From Conchocele bisecta (taxonomy: Eukaryota > Mollusca > Bivalvia > Lucinida > Thyasiridae), in the NCBI GenBank assembly GCA_029237695.1, contig CM055271.1, positions 79,681,488-79,745,487 of the forward strand: a DNA stretch of 64,000 nucleotides, in the 5' to 3' direction. The position numbers and the translations under genes are program-made. Positions within the stretch are counted from its first letter, which is position 1; every line of letters starts with the position of its first letter. Below are positions 45,501-57,500 of this stretch, in pieces. The notes under the pieces are model-generated. The model was not told the origin of the DNA. It worked only from the letters and a program-made list of their open reading frames with translations, and ran no database searches.

Positions 45501-48500
45501 TCTCGCAATAACCCGCCGATTTATATTGCGCACACAAAAAAACAGATCACAAATACCGCTGACTTTCTAGGTAGTCACTTTGAATTAGATAGATGGGATA
45601 AACTTTTGGATTGGAACACGGATACGTTTGTCAACTATTTCGATTTTATTGCCGCATTGGTTAAGCAGAGCGGTCCGCTGGTTTTACCGCAGAGCGCAGC
45701 GTAAAGCGGTCATTCTTTCGCATTTTTGTTTACAGAAACAAAGGAGCGTAAATTGCAATTAAAAGCGGAGCGCAGCGCGAACTGCGCTATAAGTATTGCA
45801 ATTCCGCAACCAACTCTTTGGACCGCGGTCACATGATTGCAGTCCGATTGCGGTCCGATTGCGGTCCAATTGCAATTAATGGGAACGCGAATTGCAATCC
45901 TGCGCTCCAGGAATTGCAATTCGCCTGGTAAGAGAACCGCAGGCCACTCTGTACCCATGAAATACATAGTTATACGATGTAAATTAAAGTCATATGTTCT
46001 CATCGATGAAATAAACAACTTCCGGTTAAAATACGACTACTTCCGTTATCTATATTCATAACGCGCATCTGCAGTGCCGGACTACAAATAGGCTGTAAAT
46101 ACACATTCATTACCGTATACAGTCTAAAAAACAGCTAATGTCCATGGAGCGTTATATAATAAATAGAATATTCATATTTTTTGCAACGAATATGACATAT
46201 ATGTTCATCGAGTGGTGTGAAATGTCCATATTTCACAAGTGCTAACAACGGCACTCGTGAAATATGGACATTTCACACCACTTGATGAACATATGTCATA
46301 TTCGTTGCAAAAATATGAATATCCTCTATATATTACGTGGAAACATATGATTGTTGTTACTTCTCAGTTGACCGTCTAGTCGTGGTAACAGCATACTTTT
46401 AATGAGAAATAGGAACAATTACAGTGTTAAATTATATAGATGTTTTTTATACCCATAAACATGTATGAGTATTCTGCATATGGGTCAACTACGCACAAAA
46501 TGCATTATTTCTGATATGTAAGCTTTTACCCGGGAGCAAGCTGAATTTGTGAATTAATAAAATGGATTAATACAACCATGGGCTGTTGCGTTTACTGTAG
46601 TACGAAAAACATTTGGGTCTGTTTAAAATGTGTTAGGAATCCTTAACATCATATGGTTTTATTGCTTAAATGAGACACGCCATATGAGTTTGTACCTTCG
46701 GACAATTGCGTAATTTCATTAAATACGTTTACAAAATTAACAATATTGTCCGTAACTGGCATCAAAAGGTGACAGAATGTACATACATGTAGTACGTGCG
46801 GAATTAAATTCTGCATATCCTCTGAAAATTGTGTCAACCTTTGAATTTATTTGAAAAATATTGTAAATTTTGTAAACGTATTTAATCAAATTACGCAGAT
46901 GTCCCAATGAACAAAATCGCATGGCGTGTCTCAAATGAGATCCCACACCACCACCTCTAAGCCTAGGTCCTGGATCCACCATGTGTACTCGGTAGCAGGT
47001 TGCAGTGATTACGGTGTTTGGTCACGTGACGTACCTTTATCGTTGAGGAACAGTTCCATGTAGTCCCGTAGTGACTCGGCTTGACATGATTCATACCATC
47101 GGAACAGTTTGTAGAACGACAGCGCACAGGCGTTCGGATTGCGTACCACATACACGATCAATAATAGAGGATCTCAAACTAGTTCCCATTTGATACGAGA
47201 TTTATGAAACGAGTCGCGCACAGTTTATGCACCGAGCCTCTGGCGAGGTGCATACACTTGCGGACGAGTTTAATCAATCTCAGATCAACTGGGAACTCGT
47301 TTGAGATTCTGTTTATCACATGACTTCATCCTCCAAAGAGCAGTCAATGTGGAGATATCCAATACGGTTTCAGTGAACAGACGTCATTGACTATTTTCGC
47401 ATCTAGATATAAATCTCCACAGAGAAAAATAGTTTTAATCCTTGCAAGAAAATTATAAAAATATGCCATGTTAGAGCTCCAGTAAAGGTGTGTAATTTGG
47501 AGGTAAATTTCTTATTTCTTAATCAAAAATGGCAAGTTGGGAGTGCTTCAGAATCGTCTCATTCAGGACTCCCAACTTGCCATTTTTGATGAACAAATAA
47601 CAAAATTTCACCCCAAGTTGTTCAACTGGAGCTCTACATATAATAGGTGCCTGTACTTTGTAAACACTTCATATTACCAAACGGGAGCACATTAAAACAA
47701 TTTCAGTAATTTTAACGAGGCACTGGCGCTTCTAATGACGTTCCAAACATGATAACGTCAACGTCAAAACAGCATTGCTTTGTCGCGCCATTATGGACGT
47801 CATTTAGAACGTCTCCATTTTTTTCATTTGACACAATGTTGCGGCAAAATATGAATACATAAGTAGGGTGATGCGGCCAGCCAATCAAATTCGCTCCAGG
47901 TGTTATTGCACGTATGTCATATCACATTTATGAAATGGGTTAAAGCACGGAATACTATGGTGGCTGATTAGGGACATTTCGCCTCGTCGCTCCGTCGCTC
48001 CGTCGCCACGAAGTTTATCGCTCCTTCGCGGCGACGGAGCGATAATTATCGCTCCTTCGCCGCGAAGGAGCGACGAGACGAAGTTTAGTGTCCTTAAACT
48101 TCGCTTCGTCGCCACCCCGTCGCCCCGTCGCCCCGTCGCTTCGTCGCTCCGTCGCTTCGTCGCTTCGTCGCCACGACGGAGCGATAATTATCGCTTCTTC
48201 GCGGCGACGGAGCGATAAACTTCGTGGCGACGGAGTGATAAACTTCGTGGCGACGGAGCGACGGAGCGAAGTTTAAGGACACTAAAACTTCGCTCGTCGC
48301 TCCGTCGCTCCGTCGCCACGAAGTTTATCTCTCCGTCGCCGCGAAGAAGCGATAATTATCGCTCCGTCGCTTCGTCGCCACGAAGTTTATCGCTCCTTCG
48401 AGGCGAAGTTTAGTGTCCTTAAACTTCGCTCCGTCGCTTCGTCGCCCCGTCGCTCCGTCGCTCCGTCGCTCCGTCGCTTCGTCGCTCCGTCGCTCCGTCG

Positions 48501-51500
48501 CTCCGTCGCTCCGTCGCTCCGTCGCCACGACGAAGCGACGGAGCGAAGTTTAAGGACACTAAACTTCGCTTCGTCGCCCCGTCGCCCCGTCGCCCCCGTC
48601 GCCCCGTCGCTTCGTCGCCCCGTCGCCCCGTCGCTTCGTCGCTCCGTCGCTCCGTCGCTTCATCGCTTCGTCGCTTCGTCGCTTCGTCGCTTCGTCGCTC
48701 CGTCGCTCCGTCGCGTTCCGGTCACGCATGCGCATTGAGAACTCACGTGTAAGCCATTAAATGTTTACATGATTAAACACAATGCCAGCTATAAATAAAA
48801 ATCCATTATATGCCACTAACAACTCCAATGATCTTACGGTATACGTATAAAACAGAAATAAAGATTACCACCTTTTAATCATGTAAACATTTAATGGCTG
48901 CATACACGTGAGTTCCCAATGCGCATGCGTGACCGGAACGACGGGCGACGAAGCGACGAAGCGCGGAGCGACGGAAGCGACGAAGCGACGAAGCGACGAG
49001 CGACGAGCGAGGAGACGAAGTGACGGAGCGACGGAGCGACGGAGCGACGGAGCGACGAAGCGTCGGAAGCGACGGCGACGCGACGCGACGAAGCGAACGG
49101 AGGACGACGTAGCGGACGCGAAGCGAACGGGGGCGACGAAGCGACGAACGACGGAGCGACGTTTAGTGTCCTTAAACTTCGCTCCGTCGCTTCGTCGTGG
49201 CGACGGACGACGGAGCGACGGAGCGACGGAGCGACGAAACGACGGAGCGACGGAGCGACGGGGCGACGAAGCGACGGAGCGAAGTTTAAGGACACTAAAC
49301 TTCGCCTCGTCGCTCCTTCGCCGCGAAGGAGCGATAAACTTCGTGGCGACGAAGCGACGGAGCGATAATTATCGCTTCTTCGCGGCGACGGAGCGATAAA
49401 CTTCGTGGCGACGGAGCGACGGAGCGACGAGGCGAAGTTTAGTGTCCTTAAACTTCGCTCCGTCGCTCCGTCGCCACGAAGTTTATCGCTCCGTCGCCGC
49501 GAAGAAGCGATAATTATCGCTCCGTCGTGGCGACGAAGCGACGGAGCGACGAAGCGACGGAGCGACGGGGACGACGGCGACGGGGCGACGAAGCGACGAA
49601 GCGAAGTTTAAGGACACTAAACTTCGTCTCGTCGCTCCTTCGCCGCGAAGGAGCGATAATTATCGCTCCGTCGCCGCGAAGGAGCGATAAACTTCGTGGC
49701 GACGGAGCGACGGAGCGACGAGGCGAAATGTCCCTAATCAGCCACCATAGAATACAAATGGTTTCATGTGATAAACATGTACGTCGGCATATTTAACCCT
49801 TTGAACCGAAAGCCCGTTATAGCGGTTATGCAACCAGTGCAGATCCAGATGAGCCGGCTCGTAACGAGCCGTCTCATGAGGATCTACACTTTTTGAAAGT
49901 AATTCTGGTGTTAACAAGAACGTTACAGTAGTACATGTATTCTGAGATGGTATTGTGGTCACCAGACCGGACAAGTGGGTTTCCTCCGGGTACTCCGGTT
50001 TCCTCCCACACTGATGACCGCCCATACGCCTGAATATGTGCCAACGAAAGCAGTTGTATAAGTGCTATCGCGCTTGTTTGTAATCGTTGTAAAATAAATA
50101 AAGTTTATACTTTTTTTTTAATTCCGAGTTTCTCCTACCTTTCCGCTGCCGAGCCTGAGTTCCCCTGGCAACAGGAAGTGGTGGAGGTGGGACTTTATCA
50201 CTCTAGGCGACGCGAGCTCCCGTACTTGTTTTACACCCCTAAACGGTTCAGGAAACATGTATGTAATGGAGTAAACTTTGAGGGCGATTCACATTACACG
50301 TTTAACCCGGTTACCTTAAGCACTAGTCCATTTATGAAACTTGGTTATTTTAGGTATGAACATTATTTTCAAAAAGTGCAGAGATCCTGATGAAACTTTA
50401 GTTTGAATGATTATCTTACTTAGTCTACTCATTATGTCTATTAAAAGTGGAGACATATATTTTGAACGACCATTTACATGCAAAGCATGCGATCTATAGC
50501 GAGATAATGCAATCTGTCTGAGCCGGTCACTCTGTTATTTCCCGGGATGATCGATTGAGAGAGATTCAACTGTATACAATATACAAGATGCATGATCACG
50601 TGGTTACAACAACAACAACAATGGCTGAAAGTGTTGAAAGCTCGTACACTCCAACATCAGTATTATTTGATATTTTCCTTAATATGCAACAGATTTTGAC
50701 AGAAGTTTGGGCCAAAGTACAGAGACCACTAAATGCAGCTCAAGTTAACAAGACGCGTGTGATGCGCCATATGTCATCAAAATCCGTTGCATAATATGGA
50801 CATAATAATTCCAGCACAAAAATATTTATACAATTCCCTAACATTTTATTGGCCCGTAGCAAGTCTCTGTCCAAAATTTATATCCCAGTAAACTCCCACG
50901 CCGAACTACTTTCCGTAACCGTGAGGCGCAGTTAAAAATAATTCTTAAGAAAACGGAAAATAAACACATTTTCTTGATGAATTTATTTCAAATGCTGGAA
51001 TTATAAGGAATGAATGGCCTTTTTGTGGAATTTATCGGGGATATAAACTTGGAAAAGTCGCGGGAATACTGGACGAGGCCTTAACAAATTACAATTTTCG
51101 AAAAAAAAAAAAAAAATGAATTTTTTTTTTGGATTTTTTTTCTAAAATTGTAATTTTTTATCGCTTCGTCCAGTATTCCCGCGACTTTTCCTAGTTTATA
51201 CCCCGATAAATTCCACGAAAAGGCCATTCATTCCTATAATAAAATAATACGTACTTTGAATCAGAGGATTCTGGAAGCTTCAGTACTGGTTGTTGTTGTT
51301 GTAATCACGTGGTCATACACCTTGGTACACGTGTATTATACAGTTATTGGCTTTTTGTGAAGTAAATATGTGGTTTCATTGACCCTATAAAAGAGATATC
51401 GACCGTGAGTACATATAACTGAAATTATTTGCGACTGTTCACACATTTTTATATTTCCAGTTTTCCAACAAAGTTCACACAATACTACTACCGCCTGCGT

Positions 51501-54500
51501 TAATCTTGCCAAGATGGCGACATTTCTGAACATCTCTTGGCAATCTCAACTCCCAAGCAAGCAGTTTCATTGGCTGAGCTGTAGCACAGCTCATGCTCAG
51601 CCAATCAAGTTGCTTGATTTCAAGCACAATATTCAAGTGTTTTTTAATAAAAAAACTACAAATATTTGTAAGATTAGCCAATCAAGCTACAAAATATTTA
51701 AGTACAGTGAAACCTCTCTAAACCGGACACACTGGGACGTCCCCAGGGTGTCCGGATTAGAGAGGTTTCGCTGTAAATCAGGCATTTGATAATTCTGAGG
51801 TATAGTTGTGTGCCATGCGATTACTAACAGACATTATCATCCGAGATGACAGTGTCTACTGTATTTGGAAATGTTAATTTATATATATATTGGCAATATT
51901 AGCGCAGGCGGAGATGTACATGGTACCCAAGGTGCTTGCGGGGGTCGGGGTCTACGACGTCTATATATGGGGACCGTTCCTGCAGCAGCACGTGTCGCGC
52001 CGTCTCAAAATCCAGCGTCTGTATCAGGTAGACAATCTCCTGTGTCAGAGTCGTGCCTGGGAAGCACATATTTTGTAATAATAATAATAATAATAATAAT
52101 ATAATAAGAATAATATTAATGAATAATAATATTATTAATTAATAATAGTAATCATAAATGAATGAATGCCTCAATGAATGAATGAATGCATTAATTAATT
52201 AATGCATAAATGAATGAATGGATGGATGGATGGATGGATGGATGAATGAATGAATATGAATGAATGAATGAAATGAATGAATGAATGAATGAATGAACAT
52301 ATGGATACATGTAGATGAATACATGAATGAATGAATGAATGAATGAATGAATGAATGAATGAATGAAATGAATGAATGAATGAATGAATGAATGAATTAA
52401 CCAATATAAGTTAATATTGCAAGCCGTTGAGTGCTTACGATACACTATGCACAATAATGAATCAATTATATATTACATGTACATGTATGCAAGCGGAACC
52501 ATAATAGCAGTAATAATAATAATAACAATAACCACGTAACGTCATCCATACATGTACAATGTTGCTCCCCATATTATGGTGGGTGGGGTATGTGGATTCC
52601 AAAATAGAGGGCAACCAATACTCACAGAGGATGTTCGGTAAAATGACGTAAACTGGCGGTCAATATATTTCACTGAGCTAGATATACCTGTACATGTACA
52701 GCGGAGATTTATTGGAGATTCACAAACGAAAACACCAAAAATGAATGAAAAACGGTATGCATGTAGAAATGATACTTTCGTTTAACCCTTACACCGCTAT
52801 GATAATAATCTTAATTTTTTGTCGTCTGCTGTTTATTTTCTATTTTCCATTTTTATCATCAAAAATATGCCATGACAGTACTTTAGAATAATTTACAACA
52901 TGCTTTGACAGCACATTATAATAATTTATAACATGATTTGACAGCACATTATAATAGTTTACAACATGCTTTGACAGCACTTTGGAATAATTTACAACAT
53001 GCTTTGACATCACTTTGGAATAATTTACAACATGCTTTGACAGCACTTTAGAATAATTTACAACATGTTTTGACAGCACTTTGGAATAATTAACAACATG
53101 CTTTGACAGCACTTTAGAATAATTTACAACATACTTTGACAGCACTTCAGAATCATTTCCATTGGAAACGATTCTGAAGTGCTGTCAAACCATGTTTTTT
53201 ATTGAGAAATAAGGCAAGATATAAAAGCAACAGCAGACGACAATTGTTGTGTGAAGCGGTCTAAAGGTTAACATTGTTTTCCTTGTTTTTAATTAGAAAG
53301 TTATTTTTGAGACACCTGTAAACCAACGAAAACTTCTATAATAATGAATCAATGTTTTTCTCATTATAAAAGCGAAAACGCCTTCAAAACGTTGTGTAAA
53401 CGATAGGCAAGTGTTCGTCTGTGGGACCAGGAACAAATCCGGACGATATGTGACAATAGAAGCATCACAGACACGAATCACATCTCAGTTCAGTTACCAG
53501 TTACTGCTTCCGTACAAACACAGTTGAATGTGGGATCGTAGTTATAGTTATTTCCCTTTGATTTTATATATAGAAATCCGGTCCAAATTGACTATGTTAT
53601 GGTACGGTTTCTTGTGGACAGGGCGACTGTAGCATAGATTGTTGCGAAACGGAGCCACTATAGTGTTCACGCCTTGTGTTGATTCATATCATCATGAATA
53701 CCTGCGCAATCTGATCCGGAACTGTACTATTTGTCATGTGTATATGTTCACACGTATTATTAATGTTATTCCACACAAGTTAGAAAATTGTGCTGTCTGA
53801 TATGGATCTACTCATTTCGCAATCTCAATTTTAGTTCTATTCCGTAACAAGTAAACACAACACCCCAACATGGGACCGGATCTGTACAGTTTTCCAAAGG
53901 GAAATAACTAGCTACGACTCCTCATTGTGTTGACCTCTCCAGGAAAGCGTGTTCCCAGTACCTTTACATGTACAGTGAAACCTACTGTCTGTTCCACGTT
54001 TTGCTGCCGACGAACATTTGGCCATTAAACACATTAAATCTAAAAAATATTGAAAAGTAAGTACTTTTTCATCAATAACAAAAAAGTCACCCTCCCCATA
54101 AAAAGATTATTTGATGAAATTCCATCAAATTTTGATTTTATTGCGAAAAAACTATTTTCCTATGGGAATTTAACATGGGGGCTAAAAATAGATTTTTTTA
54201 AATATTATTTTTATTTGTGGACCAATTTTCAAAATCTAACTTTTGTTTCCCTTTTTGGGGAGGGTAACTTTTTTGTTATTGATGAAAAAGTACTTACTTT
54301 TAAATATTTTTTAGATTTAATGTGGTTAATGGCCTAATGTTCGTAGGAGCCATAGTTGTGTGCTATGAGATCAATATGCGATTGTGTGCTATGCGAACAG
54401 ACATTACCACCAGATAATTAATGACAAAGAAGCTCATCAAAATAAGATAGCATGTATTTCCTCGGTGTTCAGTTTACAGAGTTTCCACTGTACGTGTTTT

Positions 54501-57500
54501 GCAATATGTAGGCTATATAGTCAGGACGGTGGACCTCTAATAATAAGTTAACCTAGCGTTGAGGTACTACTAACGTTGATGGATTATGCTAATTCAATCC
54601 GTCCTGAATCAGAATCTGCTGGGTGCCATTTCAACATGACCAATCAAAACACTCAAAAGTTGTTTTTCTTTTGCACATTTTATAACAACAACATTTTCCA
54701 TCGCTGCTATATCAGACCAAATTTGTACACAAATACATGAACAGTGGAACCTCTCTAAACCGGACACCCTGGGAGGTCCCCATGGTGTCCGGCTTAGAGA
54801 GGTTTCACTGTAGTACGATGACGGGCCCCGTCATCAGTTCACCAGAAACAATACATAACCGCAACTGCATGTAGCTATTAAGGCAATAACTTGTCATAGT
54901 ACTACAGTGGTACCTCTCTAAACCGGACACCCTGGGATGTTTAGAAATGTTTCACTGCAATTCCGGTGTATGATCACCGACATACATGGCTATGTGTCTT
55001 GTGATCATGTTCATACAGTGATACCTCTCTACACCGGACACCCTGAGAGGCCCTACATGGTGTCCAGTTCAGAGATTTTACACTGTAATACCGATACAAG
55101 AGCTTTGAAGCACATATATGTGTGCATTGCAATCATGAACACTGAACAACATCAAATACATTTGACCGTGAAATAGGTCATAATTTAACACTTCGATGTC
55201 GCAAGGTTGTTCGGTTTACAGAGGTTCCACTGTACATGTTTAAGGCCGAATAACTGTATATGAATACTAATACTGTGCCAGGATGACATGACAATCATGG
55301 CGTATTTAGGAATTTGGATGTTGTACCATTCGGGTAACGCAGGTATACGATGGAATTTAGATATCAGGCCCGAGCACAGAGGGGATGCGACGGGTGCGTC
55401 GCGTACGCACCCCCTTAACCCTCTCAACACCACATACCTGTATAGTGGTATTGGCAAAACGTGTAGACCCAGATGAGCCGGCTCGTGACGAGCTGTCTTC
55501 AGGATCTGCACTTTTTGCAAGTAATTTTCATAATATTGAGAATAAAAACAACCTATGTTCATGAATGGACTGGTCTGAAAATCATTTTGTGATGGTTGGA
55601 TTGGTTGCAAAATTAACATATCAAAATCCATTTTAGTTACTTATGGGTGAAATGGTTAATCTGCCGAGGTCTGTCCGTGGATGTGCAAAAACAAAACAAC
55701 ATGTTTGACCAGTCGCGCCATCGATAACGCACAACCCTAAAATAATGTATGCGTACCGGCCTGTATACTAGTTCACAATCAAATTATCGTGGTGTTAAGA
55801 GTAGTATCCGTATTTGTGACTGTGACTTGCGATATGGCTCTAATGGGATTTATGACCAGCGTAGCTCCTGATCAAATAGCACACTCCTGTAGCCTGATAA
55901 CGAGCTAAATACTGCTGGTTAGAAGCATTCCGGGTGTTTCATTGATGGCATGGCGAATAGTGCAGATCCAGATCAGACTGCGCTGAATGGATTTTGATGA
56001 AATATGGCGCAGCAAACACGTCTTCTAAGAAGTAACGCGTTACTTACCAAGAGTAGAATTATAATTATAACACGTTAAAAGCTGTACTTATGACACGATC
56101 CGCCAAAATAGAGGATTTTTAACGCGTTACAGCCAATTTATAACGCGTTACTCACTGTTAGTCTTGTAACGCGTTACTGTTGAGCAGTAACGCGTTAAAA
56201 ATATGTGTTTCACTATATAGTACATACATTAGTAACGCGTTACTTCTCACAAGTAACGCGTTACTTCTCTAACGCGTTAGAAACGGCACTTATGACATGA
56301 ATCGCCACTCATAGATAAGGTACGTTCTGTCGTAGTTGGTCACCTATGTGGCTGGGACTGAATACACGGGGCGTATGACATGTATGTACAATGTAGCTCC
56401 TGGGAGCCGTTTCACTAAACTTCATACGACTAAAATCTTCGTCAGTGCAAACTGATGAGTCATAAAGATGTAATGTGTTCGTCGGCAGATAAACGTAGAG
56501 CAGACAGTAGCTACAACTCTTCATTGTATAATTAGGTTCATGTCTGGGCGGTGTGCCAGTGCTACCTGAGCAGGTGCAGATCCAGGGGAGGGGGGCGTTT
56601 CACTAAACTTCGTACGACTAAAATGTTCGTAAGTGCAAAATGTTGATAGTCTGTAAATTTCACATTAATAATGTTTTATTGTAAACAATTATTTGATTTA
56701 CATTTATTTAGCAAATGCAGCCTATGTTCAATAATTGTAAATCAATCGATTGAAATTTCCAGAGGCTATCCTAAATTTGCACTTACGAATATTTTAGTCG
56801 TACGAAGTTTAGTAACACAGCCCCCTGATCTACACATGTGCACCCGTTTAGCCTCATAATAACGTATGTTGGTTGTTAGAAATATGACGTCAGTTTCACT
56901 GACTGAATGGCGATCACTGCAGACCCTGATCAGACTGCGCTGCGCAGTCTGATCAGGGTCTACACTGATCGCCAATGCCATAAACCTCATTTCCAGTCAT
57001 AGCCACATATAACACATACTAGAAACAAAATTGCTACCCGCTCCATACCTCTCTTTAATGTAACACATGGAAGACTGATACCTCTCTTTAATGTAACACA
57101 TGGAAGACTGATACCTCTCTTTAATGTAACACATGGAAGACTGATACCTCTCTTTAATGTAACACATGGAAGACTGATACCTCCTCTAAAATGTAACACA
57201 TGGAAGACTGATACCTCTCTTTAATGTAACTCATGGAAGACTGATACCTCTCTGTAATGTAACTCATGGAAGACTGATATCTCTCTTTAATGTAACACAT
57301 GGAAGACTGATACCTCTCTTTAATGTAACACATGGAAGACTGATACCTCTCTTTAATGTAACACATGGAAGACTGATATCTCTCGTTAATGTAACACATG
57401 GAAGACTGATACCTCTCTTTAATGTAACACATGGAAGACTGATTTTTGCAGAAATTGGTTATTTTACCGTGTCAAGGTGTTTATCTGACATTTACATGTA

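Noticed and set aside
48000..49740. Several long Arg/Ser/Glu/Ala-rich ORFs on both strands
   Set aside because: They arise from a 9-base GC-rich motif whose period is a multiple of three; no start context, domain or unique sequence.
51865..52104. Plus-strand ORFs over 51890-52078
   Set aside because: Shadows of the minus-strand sulfotransferase exon 2, which has motif and splice-phase support.
54050..54337. 95-codon Phe/Lys-rich ORF
   Set aside because: It is the stem of a foldback MITE that recurs in two other places.
56987..57432. Two repeat proteins with an 11-residue period
   Set aside because: 33-bp tandem array; open only because the unit length is divisible by three.
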